Source of the DNA: Amyloporia xantha
Lineage: Eukaryota > Basidiomycota > Agaricomycetes > Polyporales > Adustoporiaceae
Assembly (NCBI GenBank): GCA_036971615.1
Contig: JAYKKR010000007.1
Location: 868,001 to 932,000, forward strand
DNA length: 64,000 nt
Reading direction: 5' to 3'
The notes beneath the pieces were generated by a model, which was given only the letters and a program-made list of their open reading frames with translations, ran no database searches and was not told the DNA's origin. Shown one piece after another: positions 23,571 to 32,910 of this stretch. The first letter of the stretch is position 1. Every line of letters starts with the position of its first letter. The position numbers and the translations under genes are program-made.

Positions 23571-24410
23571 TGTAAGTCGTGACGGTGCGCCGTCCCGTGT
23601 GCGAATGTGTTCGTCCGAGGGGCTATAGAGGAGCTGCGAGCTTCCAAATAAAAGTGATCTGGTGGTGGTGAGTGTGTAAATGGTGGAATGGTGTCACAGA
23701 CCCGGTTCTATGCTTGGAAAGTGCTCGTCCTAGTAGTTGTGCCGCTGTACTATGTCGAATCCCGGTGGAAGCCTCCGTCTCTAAAACCTAGAAGGTGCCC
23801 GCTGGCACTTGATCGCTCCCCTCCGCCGCGTGCAGAGAGCCTCAGTATCGCAGTATCACAGTGAAAGTCGTATAGAGTGCCTCTGCAACTCTACACTAAA
23901 CCCGGTGAGAGAAGTAGAAGAACGCAGTTTGCCCTGCCGCTTGCAGAGCCCCGGTGTCGCAGTATCGCAGTGTCTCAGTATCACAGTGTCACAGTAAAAG
24001 ACGTATAGAGTGCCGCTGCAGCTCTACACTAAGCCCGGTAAGAGAAAGAGAGTCTATTGCCCAGTAGTGAGATGTACAGGGGAGTCCTCGTAGTATGGTA
24101 CCAAGGGGGAACTGAAGAGCTAGCTCCCTTCCGGCCACGTCGTCTACCCTCCGCTGACTAAGCGGAACGAAGCGGTGTCACTCCGGAAGGAAGAATCGCA
24201 AAATCGGAATAAAGCGGAGGGAAGGGGAGGAAAGATAAGATAAAACACCAAAACCAATTAGAGCAAAAATGCAAAATAAATGAGAATCAAATCGAACACC
24301 AAAGCCGTATGGTAGACACAGAGGAGGGAGGAACAACACCTGAGGAAGAGAGAGAATGAGATGCTTGCTTGTCCGTGCTTTCACCCCCCAGCCCAATACC
24401 TCTCCTTACA
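23571..24410 (-). repeat. 3' LTR (left copy) with an adjoining 52-bp tandem duplication
   Basis: 840 bp. The terminal 52 bp (polypurine tract plus LTR end) are repeated once more at 24411-24462, so the LTR tip is present twice. The LTR contains an internal imperfect duplication of about 100 bp (about 23830-24050), marked by CAGTATCGCAGT-like blocks and the recurring GTATAGAGTGCC. It differs from the right copy by five bases, all within about the last 120 bp. Confidence 0.9.
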
Positions 24411-24457
24411 CCCCCTTCGCTTGTCCGTGCTTTCACCCCCCAGCCCAATACCTCTCC

Positions 24458-25930
24458 TTACACCCCCTTCACACTCAAATATTGACTGTCCCCAGTCAAT
24501 CCCTCCATCTGCACCTGAAGCACCTGAACATGATCCGCAAGGTTGCGGAAATTGTCATTGCACTGTTTCACGAACCAGAGCAAAGCCTCGTGACGGGTCT
24601 CCAGAACCTGATAGACGTCCTCTCCCCACTCCGGACAGGTGGAGTCAGCAACAGATGTGGTCGCATCGAGTAGCATCTTTCTTTCTCCTGTAGAGTCCAC
24701 AGCAACAGGTCGGGCATAGTGCCAATCCTCCAGTGTCCAGCTGGCCCCGGAAAGTTCCTCGACTTGTGCGCATTTCTCAAGACTCGGAAACTCCGCAACG
24801 GATGGGCTCGCCTCCTGCACGTAGAGACCGTAGACTGTGTCCTCTTCCGTACTGGATGTCGGCGGCTCCGCTTGGCGCACTTCGCTTTCCCTCGCCAGCG
24901 CATCGTCGTCCTCCGCCTGATGTGTCTCGAGAAGGTCCTCTCCCGGCTCATCCGAGCTCCCGCCATCTGCCTCGTCATTTGCCCTGCCAGGTACGTCGAG
25001 GGATACACTTTCCTCCTCGAAGAGTTCGAGTAACTCCAGGCTTGGCGTCTCCAGTTCCGTCGGTTCTCCGCGTTGAGCCCAGTCGAAAGGCGGTGGCAGC
25101 TGTGACTTCCAGTCCTTCCCCCACTCGTGCTCCGCCAGCTCCTCAACACCCTGCAGCCACACCGCACGCTCCTGCGCTTCACGTTGAGCACGCTCCTGCG
25201 CTTCACGTTGAGCACGCTCCTGCGCTTCACGTTGAGCACGCTCCTGCGCTTCACGTTGAGCACGCCGCGCATGACGCTCCTCCCGCGCTTTGCATCGAGC
25301 ACATTGAGTGCCACGCTCCTCCTCAGCGGGCAAAGAAATTTTGCGCGTCGTCTTGTCTTCGTCAGCGTCGAGTCCATCCGCACCCCCGCCGGCGGCCTTG
25401 GATGCAGCATTGTCCTCCGCACGCACCTCCGGTATGCCTTGGTTGTGCCCCTCGTTGTCGGTTCCCGCTGAACTCCTGCTCGTGCCTCCCGCTGCCGTCG
25501 TATCCCTCCCGCACGTCTTGTAGGCGTTCTCCAGCGGTTCCTGCCACGACGATGCTGTTCCAGACAAACTCGCTGCATGACATCCTTCTCGCATCTCTGC
25601 TAGCTCGCTTGCCCTGTTTCCGAGGCTCACCATACTCCTAGACCAGTCCTTGTCCTCAAGAGAAGCCGATCGTGTTCCGCCTACACCTCCTTCCGCGGTA
25701 TAGAGCCACAGAGCTATTTCGCTGACCCTGTCCTCCCCGCCTGTGCTACTGGTTTCCAACGTAGGGAGCGTCGGAAGTTTGTCGTCCGCGTTCGCCACGC
25801 TCTCCATCCCAGTGTCATCGGCGACGAGTTCCTCAACAAACAGACTTGAGTCGGCAACGGATCCTGCCTCTCCCGCCATTCCAGGAGCTCTGCCGTCCGC
25901 GCACTGTCCCAGAGTCTGGCCTTTGCTCAT
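24458..25930 (-). CDS. Second ORF of the pol-less LTR element (490 codons)
   Basis: It overlaps the end of the upstream ORF by 98 nt in another frame. The N-terminal half is acidic and Ser/Thr/Gly-rich. A central motif CARCKAREER is followed by four exact copies of AQREAQER (24-bp unit, plus-strand about 25166-25263), predicted to be a charged coiled coil. The C-terminal region holds aromatic and leucine-rich segments (ALLWFVKQCNDNFRNLADHV). No known domain is recognised. It ends inside the duplicated LTR tip. It could be expressed by frameshifting or re-initiation; both are guesses. Confidence 0.45.
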   Translation of the reverse strand: MSKGQTLGQCADGRAPGMAGEAGSVADSSLFVEELVADDTGMESVANADDKLPTLPTLETSSTGGEDRVSEIALWLYTAEGGVGGTRSASLEDKDWSRSMVSLGNRASELAEMREGCHAASLSGTASSWQEPLENAYKTCGRDTTAAGGTSRSSAGTDNEGHNQGIPEVRAEDNAASKAAGGGADGLDADEDKTTRKISLPAEEERGTQCARCKAREERHARRAQREAQERAQREAQERAQREAQERAQREAQERAVWLQGVEELAEHEWGKDWKSQLPPPFDWAQRGEPTELETPSLELLELFEEESVSLDVPGRANDEADGGSSDEPGEDLLETHQAEDDDALARESEVRQAEPPTSSTEEDTVYGLYVQEASPSVAEFPSLEKCAQVEELSGASWTLEDWHYARPVAVDSTGERKMLLDATTSVADSTCPEWGEDVYQVLETRHEALLWFVKQCNDNFRNLADHVQVLQVQMEGLTGDSQYLSVKGV

Positions 25931-28900
25931 GCTCGCACCTGTGCTCTAGCCACACGTCGATTTCCTCGTTTAGCGGCGTGATCCTCAGCGCGTTTGTGTC
26001 CATCCCGACGTTCTTGCTTACCGCCCCATCCTTAGAGTCCTCCGCTCTTGTCTCGAGCCCCTTCTGTTCACGGTGGCTATGCAACACCCCTCCCCGGTCC
26101 GCCCCAGCATTGTCGCCGCCACACTTCTTGTTCGCGTCCGTTCCTAGGCTCCAGCTCACGTTTTCTTCTTTCTCACCCTGGTCTCCACTTCGCCGACATC
26201 CGTACACGTCCCGTTCCTCGCAAGCGCCAGGTAGTCGACCCACTTCCCCCAAAAATCGCCTCTGTTCGGCCTCTGGTGCGGATCGGGTGTCGGGGCCCGG
26301 ATCGTGCGCTGTCTTTGCACCGTTTTGCGCGGTCCCTGTCTCCCCCGCTTCGTTTCCGCCCGCCGTCCTTGTATCCCGTCGTAGGTCCTCGTCCCCGTGC
26401 CCATCCTCACTATCGCCGCTTCGCCCCTCTCGTTCTTCGCCCCAACGCCTGTTCTCACCTTCACTCTGCCGCTCCTCCCCATCCTTTGTTACCATACCCT
26501 CGCCTTCCACTAGGCTCCTTCCACCCCAAGCGCCACTATGTCCTCCTTCCGACACTCCAGCAATGCTCCCCTTCCTGTGTGATTCCGCAGGTACACGCTT
26601 CCTTCCTTCCGACATGCTCAACGCACGTAATCGCCCTTCCGTCTCGGGTTCCCTTCCCGCCGTGTACTTCGTCTTGGCCGAAACGTCCTCCTCCACTGTC
26701 GTCTCGACATGTTCTGTCGTGGCCGAAGTGAAAGACCCTAGCCCCACTCCCTCCGAGGTAAGTTCCTCCTCCCATCTCGATCCGTCCAACGCGTCTGACC
26801 TGCGGAATGGGAGAAGTCCAACCAAAGGACTCGGCGGGAGGGACAGGAAGTCTGGGACGGGCTGGGCTCCCTGCAGCGCTCGTCCTGCCTCCCCGACCGC
26901 CCCTGTTCTCCCTTTCTCAGCCTCTCCTTTTCCTCTACCCCCGCGACGCGTTGTCACGGCTTGCCTTTCCATGTACCTTACAGCCCGACCGCTCTTTTCC
27001 CGCCCCCGCACCGTCTGCCTCCGTTGACCGTCCCGACGTTCCTCACGTTCGCCCTCGTCCCGCTCCTCTGTTCCCTCCGACGCTGGCTCGCCGCGTTTCA
27101 ACGCATACAACGCGGACTGCGTCGTCATGCCTTGCACCGTGCGTTTGCTTCCTCGTCCCCATGCCTCTGCTGCCGATGGATCACTCGTCAGTAGTGCTGG
27201 CGAGATGCTCTCTAGATCCGGGTTCGGCTGCGCATGCTCGGTTGCCTCCCTCTGAGCTGATCTCTCCCATCCGCCTCCCCTGCCCTGGTACACAAGGCTC
27301 GGTAGAAGACGTGCTTGCGGATCTGTTGCAGACGCTAGATCGGGAGCTCGTTCGTTCAGCTTCGCTCTAACCCGCTCGCTTTCGCCTCGGTATTCGCCCG
27401 CACGCCCCGGCTCGTTTTCGTATATCTGTTCCTCCTTCCCTTCCGAGGCCCTAGCAACACATGCTTCTCCCTCCAACACTCTCCTTAATCCTCCTACTTC
27501 CCTTACACCGTGCGACGCAAATGTCCCGCTCTTCCTATGCCCGCTTCTGTGTTCCGCGCTTTGTCCTTTCATTCCCCCGACGCTTCCTTCTGAGTCCCCG
27601 GCGGCGCGCACTCCTCCCTCCGCGGTTCCCCGTTCGTACAAGCCCACCCCTTCCGTAGGCCCACCATCGCCGTACGCGCCGCTAGAACATTCGTGTAGCG
27701 CCAACGCCTCCCGCACAATTCGCTCGCTAAACCGTTCTTGTTCACCCCCGGATATTAACACTCGTAGGGCGGACCCCACACCACCTAGGGAGTACCGTAT
27801 GGCAGAAATAGCCCAGTAAAAGACTGGCAGAGTAAGCAGTGGTAGAGATGGACTGGCGGCGGTTGCAACGAGCGCAGCGCGGGAAGGCTCGAGCCGCTCT
27901 ATTGACCCTTCGTCGTCTTGTCTTGGTCTTCCCGTTATCCGAGTATTGTCCCTACTTAGTCGTCTATACATTCCAAGTCGACCGCGCACACCGGCCGCAG
28001 CGAGAGATGGTCCAGTAAGTTCCCCAGGTAGCCGTAGTCCCAGTCTGGCGTTCGAGCCTTTGAGCGAGAGCGCGGACAGCGGGCGCGTCGGCTGTGGTTC
28101 GAACACAGCACGCCAGCGCCCCGTCGTCGTGCCCGTAGATTCATCAGTTGCAGACCACCAGGGACTGAAGCAAGGTCCTGGCGTACTACGCAGGAAAGGC
28201 CAGGGCACGGGGTGCGATGAAAAGCCCCCGCCTACGATGGGCGGGGCGCCCGACGGCGCCAACCTCAGCGCCCGTCCGTCCTCCGCCATTGTCTTCTTCC
28301 CAGCCCTGTCTCCTTTTTCGTCTCCACGGTAGGCTGTCGCCGTGTACTGTTCGCGTCCCAGGCTGCCCGTAGCTCCTCCGTCGCCCTGACGCCTCCGCCT
28401 CCTCTCAACACCGCCTTCCTTCGCGCACTCTGCGTCCTCTGCCGCTATCCTCCCCTCCGACGCGCTCGACATCGACCTTCTCCCCTCCGTTTCTACCACG
28501 CTTTCTTCCGCGGCCCTGGTACCGCGTGCAGACACCTCCCCCATCGCTTCCCCAACACCTTCCATCCTGCCAGTTGTGCATCTCCGCGCCACTCCCTGCG
28601 TGGTACGCTCTTCAAGTCTCGACGCGTCTAACGTGTCCGCCCCGCAATCGACTATTGGATCAGTCGCCCCTGGTCTGCGCCCGACGCTGCGGTCCTTCCT
28701 CCCTAACGGCGCAGCTTCGATTGTCTCTTGTGACCGCGATATGAGGCTCTCCACCCTGCGCTTCTGCCCATTCGACATCAGTGCAGGTCCGCTAGCCAGG
28801 AATTCGAATAGACACGGGCATCCGCGAGTACGCTTGACAGTGTCTTCGCTCGACGAAAGAAAGGGCGGACGGCGCTTCATGGGGCTTGTATACGTGAGTA

Positions 28901-30758
28901 TTTCGCCTCCGTCCTCCTCGAATTTACTGTTCCCTGACTCTCCCGTCCCAACACGCTCGCTCGCGCCTGTCATAGATCCCGCCGCCGCCCCATGTATGGC
29001 AAGTTCTTCGTCCCATCTCAGAGTTGACTCCTCAGCGTCGATCCCTAGTGTGTTCGACGCCTTCCCCGTTTGATGAAAACGCGTCCCTGATAGCAGAATA
29101 TTCGACGTCGTCGTGGGTTGTCGGTCAGGAGGGTTTCTTCCCCAGGCTCGCGCTCCCTTCGCTGCCGACTCTTCTCGCAGATTGAACGATCCGCCGTCAT
29201 ACACATGATTGGCTACGTCACAGGGTGCTGCGAGAACCGTCGAGGTTGGCGCGTTCGACCAGGACGCGGTTCCCGTCCCTTTCGATGCACTTGAGACGCG
29301 AGACGCTCCCTCCCTGACTGTCCCAACACACGCTGTCCTGCCTGTCGTATACTCCGCCCCCGCCCAGTGTACGGTAAGTTCTCCTCTCGGTCTCAACGCG
29401 TCAAACGCGTCCAACCCGCGGCTCGCTACTAAATCGGTCGTGCATATTCCGCCCCCGCCACTCGGGTCGTCCGTGCCCGACAGCTGGGGCCCAGTTGCCT
29501 CTGCTAGCCCTAACACACCGCTGTTCGCCCTGCATTCTCGCTTGCTCGACGTCCGCGTGGATTCACAAGCCAACAGTGCGAACAGGCGTGACCCTCCCCA
29601 AATACGCTCGGCACTGTCATCGTTCCGCGGAAGGAAGGAGAGGGAGCACTTCAAGGGGCTTGTTCGCGTGAGTTTTTCGCCCCCGCCCTTTTTGATTTCG
29701 CTGATTCCTAACTTTCCCGATCTTTCCCCTGCGCCCCGCTCCTCCCGACACTCCTTTGCTCGTCCCGGCTTCTCCTGCACGCGCTCCTCTTCCTCGACAC
29801 CCCTTGTTCCTTCCGACGCGCTCGATACGCCCCGCCGCCTGTCTCTTTCGCTTGCACTGGTTGTACCCGTAGATCGGCCAGCGCCCTGCTCAGCCGTCGG
29901 GGGCAACGAGAAACAGTGAACCCTCCCTGACGAAAATAATGCAGCCAATCGAAATGGTGAACTCGAAGGCTCTGTGATGGACAGGGGGCTCGCTCGCGCT
30001 GTATCAGGTCCGGGTCCGTCGTTCCCCCCCCCTTTCGTTCTTGTGCTCCCTTCTGAGTCCGTACTCCCAGTATCGACGAACCCGGTATGCTTCGGTCCGT
30101 GAGACGCGCTGAGTGCTGCCCCCGCCTCCGCCCCCCTGAGCTCGTCCTCCTCCTTCGGCACGTCATCTGTGTTTGACCTGGCACTCACCGTGGGATGCAT
30201 GCCGCTCGATCCGCCCGCGGACAACAATGGTTCTTCTCCACACGCGGAGCCAATCTGCTGTTTCTCAGCCTCGCACCGAGGAGCGTCTGACGTGCTAGTA
30301 GCAAGCTCCGTATCTCTCGTTCTTTCCAGTGTATTCGAGATGCAAGACTCTCCCTGCTGCTCTGATGCACTGCCTTCTGTACACCTGGCCTCAACCGAGT
30401 ACGCTTCCTCCTTCCACGGATGAGTCTTGCCCGGTCCCATTGCGTGTGACGTGTCGGATGGCGCTTTTCTCATTATTACGGCGTGTTCATTCTTCCCGGG
30501 TCTCGATGTGATCGACACCATGCTCGTGCGTGGTGTTTCGCGGATTGGTTGGAGAAGAGGTGTTGAATATATAGGCTGGATGACTCGGAGGTGGATAGGC
30601 TCTGGTAGCAAGGCTTGAAGGGTCCCGTATGCTGTCCCATATGTAGTAGGCCGCGCGCCGGCCGGATTGCATGTCTGTAGGTTCAAAAAGTATTGATTCA
30701 TAAGTCGTACTTGCCTCCCGTCGGCGTCGGCGCAACACTCGAATTGAGCAGCTGCCAT
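25833..30758 (-). CDS. Long modular ORF of the pol-less LTR element (about 1,640 codons)
   Basis: The frame is unbroken for almost 5 kb. The first convenient Met is at 30758 (MAAAQFECCADADGRQ); the frame itself stays open upstream into the LTR. After about 180 residues the protein consists of diverged modules of roughly 250-300 residues. Each carries a landmark related to DALDGSRWEEEL (others read DAFDALRPRGEL, STLRWDEEL, DTLDASRLEER) next to an S-x-S-E-G rich stretch. Composition is dominated by Glu, Gly, Arg and Ser. One hydrophobic segment (LPVFYWAISAIRYSLGGVGS) may be membrane-associated. No catalytic domain of retroelements is seen. The length without stop codons argues for some coding constraint, though the GC-rich sequence also favours open frames. 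Confidence 0.5.
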   Translation of the reverse strand: MAAAQFECCADADGRQVRLMNQYFLNLQTCNPAGARPTTYGTAYGTLQALLPEPIHLRVIQPIYSTPLLQPIRETPRTSMVSITSRPGKNEHAVIMRKAPSDTSHAMGPGKTHPWKEEAYSVEARCTEGSASEQQGESCISNTLERTRDTELATSTSDAPRCEAEKQQIGSACGEEPLLSAGGSSGMHPTVSARSNTDDVPKEEDELRGAEAGAALSASHGPKHTGFVDTGSTDSEGSTRTKGGGNDGPGPDTARASPLSITEPSSSPFRLAALFSSGRVHCFSLPPTAEQGAGRSTGTTSASERDRRRGVSSASEGTRGVEEEERVQEKPGRAKECREERGAGERSGKLGISEIKKGGGEKLTRTSPLKCSLSFLPRNDDSAERIWGGSRLFALLACESTRTSSKRECRANSGVLGLAEATGPQLSGTDDPSGGGGICTTDLVASRGLDAFDALRPRGELTVHWAGAEYTTGRTACVGTVREGASRVSSASKGTGTASWSNAPTSTVLAAPCDVANHVYDGGSFNLREESAAKGARAWGRNPPDRQPTTTSNILLSGTRFHQTGKASNTLGIDAEESTLRWDEELAIHGAAAGSMTGASERVGTGESGNSKFEEDGGEILTYTSPMKRRPPFLSSSEDTVKRTRGCPCLFEFLASGPALMSNGQKRRVESLISRSQETIEAAPLGRKDRSVGRRPGATDPIVDCGADTLDASRLEERTTQGVARRCTTGRMEGVGEAMGEVSARGTRAAEESVVETEGRRSMSSASEGRIAAEDAECAKEGGVERRRRRQGDGGATGSLGREQYTATAYRGDEKGDRAGKKTMAEDGRALRLAPSGAPPIVGGGFSSHPVPWPFLRSTPGPCFSPWWSATDESTGTTTGRWRAVFEPQPTRPLSALSLKGSNARLGLRLPGELTGPSLAAAGVRGRLGMYRRLSRDNTRITGRPRQDDEGSIERLEPSRAALVATAASPSLPLLTLPVFYWAISAIRYSLGGVGSALRVLISGGEQERFSERIVREALALHECSSGAYGDGGPTEGVGLYERGTAEGGVRAAGDSEGSVGGMKGQSAEHRSGHRKSGTFASHGVREVGGLRRVLEGEACVARASEGKEEQIYENEPGRAGEYRGESERVRAKLNERAPDLASATDPQARLLPSLVYQGRGGGWERSAQREATEHAQPNPDLESISPALLTSDPSAAEAWGRGSKRTVQGMTTQSALYALKRGEPASEGTEERDEGEREERRDGQRRQTVRGREKSGRAVRYMERQAVTTRRGGRGKGEAEKGRTGAVGEAGRALQGAQPVPDFLSLPPSPLVGLLPFRRSDALDGSRWEEELTSEGVGLGSFTSATTEHVETTVEEDVSAKTKYTAGREPETEGRLRALSMSEGRKRVPAESHRKGSIAGVSEGGHSGAWGGRSLVEGEGMVTKDGEERQSEGENRRWGEEREGRSGDSEDGHGDEDLRRDTRTAGGNEAGETGTAQNGAKTAHDPGPDTRSAPEAEQRRFLGEVGRLPGACEERDVYGCRRSGDQGEKEENVSWSLGTDANKKCGGDNAGADRGGVLHSHREQKGLETRAEDSKDGAVSKNVGMDTNALRITPLNEEIDVWLEHRCEHEQRPDSGTVRGRQSSWNGGRGRIRCRLKSVC

Positions 30759-30812
30759 AACAGCCGTGCTTCTGAGGTGGGAGGCGTAAGACTCGCAGGA
30801 AGATGGGCCCCT

Positions 30813-30828
30813 CGCGGTGGGCTCCAGT
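30813..30828 (-). promoter_or_regulatory. tRNA-type primer binding site of the pol-less LTR element
   Basis: On the minus strand the bases after the 5' LTR read AC then TGGAGCCCACCGCG. A TGG start complementary to the CCA end of a tRNA is the standard primer site of LTR elements. The cognate tRNA cannot be named without a tRNA set for this genome. Confidence 0.6.
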
Positions 30829-31668
30829 TGTAAGTCGTGACGGTGCGCCGTCCCGTGTGCGAATGTGTTCGTCCGAGGGGCTATAGAGGAGCTGCGAGCT
30901 TCCAAATAAAAGTGATCTGGTGGTGGTGAGTGTGTAAATGGTGGAATGGTGTCACAGACCCGGTTCTATGCTTGGAAAGTGCTCGTCCTAGTAGTTGTGC
31001 CGCTGTACTATGTCGAATCCCGGTGGAAGCCTCCGTCTCTAAAACCTAGAAGGTGCCCGCTGGCACTTGATCGCTCCCCTCCGCCGCGTGCAGAGAGCCT
31101 CAGTATCGCAGTATCACAGTGAAAGTCGTATAGAGTGCCTCTGCAACTCTACACTAAACCCGGTGAGAGAAGTAGAAGAACGCAGTTTGCCCTGCCGCTT
31201 GCAGAGCCCCGGTGTCGCAGTATCGCAGTGTCTCAGTATCACAGTGTCACAGTAAAAGACGTATAGAGTGCCGCTGCAGCTCTACACTAAGCCCGGTAAG
31301 AGAAAGAGAGTCTATTGCCCAGTAGTGAGATGTACAGGGGAGTCCTCGTAGTATGGTACCAAGGGGGAACTGAAGAGCTAGCTCCCTTCCGGCCACGTCG
31401 TCTACCCTCCGCTGACTAAGCGGAACGAAGCGGTGTCACTCCGGAAGGAAGAATCGCAAAATCGGAATAAAGCGGAGGGAAGGGGAGGAAAGATAAGATA
31501 AAACACCAAAACCAATTAGAGCAAAAATGCAAAATAAATGAGAATCAAACCAAACACCAAAGCTGTATGGTAGACACGGAGGAGGGAGGAACAACACCTG
31601 AGGAAGAGAGAGAATGAGATGCTTGCTTGTCCGTGCTTTCACCCCCCAGCCCGATACCTCTCCTTACA
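30829..31668 (-). repeat. 5' LTR (right copy) of the pol-less element
   Basis: 840 bp, apparently identical to the left copy over the first 720 bp and with five substitutions near the end at CTTACA. Confidence 0.92.
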
Positions 31669-32093
31669 ACGTCGACAATGTGATGCTTGCGTTCAGCCGT
31701 GATAGTGAGTCCAACGTGCATCTGTCAAATGCGGATGATGCTCTTTCCTATTGTGGACCTCCTCTTCCCGTATCTCCACCTCACGCGGGCCCTAGCAATG
31801 AGAGAGCGGCCAACCGCTCTGACTCCCCGTCGATCCGCGTGCCTCTGCCTGCGCTCGAACCAAACGCTGTCGATCTCCCTGCTGCTTTCGATAACCTTGC
31901 GCTCGAATCTGTTGCTGTCGACAGTGGCAGCGGGCAAGCCCAGGGCCGAAGAAGAGCGAAAAAGACAAGTAAGGGAAAGGAGCCGGCAATGGCTCCCGTA
32001 GTAGAGGAGCCGACAGACGTGGAAGTACCGCCGCCAGCACCAGTGCCGCGCGCTACCCGAACGCGAAAGAACGTGAATAGGCGAACGGGCTAA
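31669..32093 (+). pseudogene. 3' tail of the gene cut by the pol-less LTR element
   Basis: The frame entering from the LTR reads VDNVMLAFSRDSE and continues through Pro/Ser/Ala-rich disorder to a basic end (TRTRKNVNRRTG) and a TAA/TAG region at about 32091. Joining it to 23570 keeps the frame (…FICSPDVDNV…). The conserved segment that normally follows the block ARFLLSP in this family (roughly 60-100 residues) is absent, so host sequence was lost at the insertion site. Confidence 0.5.
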
Positions 32094-32270
32094 GGGAGGT
32101 TGGTACGGTTTTGCAAAGGGTCCCACATCTATCACGCCATGTACTATTTTAGTAAATACATCCCTCTTTAGCACCTTGCCTCTGTCCCATGTAGTCTGCT
32201 AAGGTGGTGTAGCAGCCATTTGCGTAAGTCTACACTGTCCGCTTATATTTAGGAAAAGTTCCTGGTATAT

Positions 32271-32600
32271 GTTCGGCTGGTTGGTCTAGTGGTTTTGTAC
32301 TATGGTCAAAGCAATACAATGTATATATAGAGTACGCAGGTTCGAATCCCGCCCAAGTTGAAGTCCTTGTAAGTACTCTACTAACAAATAGAATAGAAGC
32401 TTGAATACAATACAGTGGATTAGAGAATAGAATAGAATAGAATAGAATACAGTAGTACAGAATAGAATAAATAGAATAGAATAGAATAGAATAGAATACA
32501 GTACAATAGAAAATACAATAGAATAGAATACAGCCTAGAGTAGAAATAGAATAGAATAGAATAGAGTAGAATAAAAATAAAAATAAAAATAACAATAGAC
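32271..32600 (+). repeat. SINE-like sequence: tRNA-derived head and GAATA-repeat tail
   Basis: The head (32271-32358) has a Pol III A box (TGGTCTAGTGG), a B box (GGTTCGAATCC), a possible T arm with four of five pairs, and an anticodon-stem-like GTACT/AGTAC pair enclosing about 29 nt. The acceptor stem pairs poorly, so this is probably a tRNA-derived relic and not a working tRNA gene. From about 32385 to 32600 it is followed by irregular GAATA pentamers and then AATAAA repeats. A tRNA-like head with a simple-repeat tail is the plan of tRNA-type SINEs. Confidence 0.45.
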
Positions 32601-32894
32601 CGGGGCTAGGAACGGTACCTAATGTTTTTCAGATTAGGATTCGGACTTTGAAATTCCAATGCATTGCCATTTCTGGGGGGCATTGTAACGTCTCCTATGC
32701 ATCGGAATCGTGACTGTTTCCCACATTTGGTTGGCTGCGCCTGATGTGAATGCAATGCCGTTGCAATGCCGGCTGCCAATCATTGCAATGCAGGCCGGTT
32801 AAATCCAACAATTTGCACTTAATTACAAATGCTTTACAATCCGTCAACCGCATTTAGGCATTGGGTGTCATTCCAATGCATTGTAATCCAAGCT

Positions 32895-32908
32895 GGAAAT
32901 CTCCGACA
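32895..32908 (-). repeat. Right terminal inverted repeat of the large element
   Basis: Reads TGTCGGAGATTTCC on the minus strand, matching 13958-13971 exactly. GCATTG/CAATGC motifs are frequent in the 250 bases to its left. Confidence 0.9.
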
Positions 32909-32910
32909 TA

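Larger units (their letters stand above)
23571..31668 (-). mobile_element. 8.1-kb pol-less LTR retroelement with a long modular ORF
   Basis: Direct repeats of 840 bp (23571-24410 and 30829-31668) begin TGTAAG and end CTTACA. On the minus strand a primer binding site TGGAGCCCACCGCG lies two bases inside the 5' LTR, and a polypurine tract GAAGGGGG abuts the 3' LTR, so the element reads right to left. The interior has no gag, protease, RT or integrase that I can recognise. It contains two long overlapping minus-strand ORFs. No TSD is seen (ACCGG on the left, ACGTC on the right), and host coding sequence expected between the flanks is missing, so one side was probably deleted after insertion. Mobility would need proteins from another element. 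Confidence 0.9.
13958..32908 (+). mobile_element. 18.95-kb Plavaka-type TIR transposon with captured cargo, TSD TA
   Basis: The 14-bp perfect inverted ends TGTCGGAGATTTCC lie at 13958-13971 and 32895-32908, with TA on each side (13956-13957, 32909-32910). Removing it with one TA rebuilds a full-length 570-bp solo LTR, so both ends are fixed to the base. Near both ends the motif GCATTGCAAT and close variants recur, plausible transposase-binding repeats. Contents left to right: Plavaka-type transposase gene; a chimaeric piece of coatomer alpha and a membrane-protein fragment, both with introns; a fungal family gene; a nested 8.1-kb LTR element; a SINE-like tRNA-derived stretch. Without nested insertions it is about 10.3 kb. 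I infer one transposon that acquired host DNA; the alternative is a TIR element whose interior was enlarged by many separate insertions. Confidence 0.85.

Noticed and set aside
25846..29919. Several plus-strand frames of 200-390 codons inside the pol-less LTR element
   Set aside because: Ser/Pro/Arg-rich shadows of the long minus-strand ORF; LTR polarity, PBS and polypurine tract show the element reads on the minus strand.
32271..32358. A functional intron-containing tRNA gene
   Set aside because: Acceptor stem pairs poorly and the D arm is irregular; a tRNA-derived relic fits better.
32385..32600. CRISPR-like regular repeat array
   Set aside because: It is an irregular GAATA microsatellite with no spacers, in a eukaryote.
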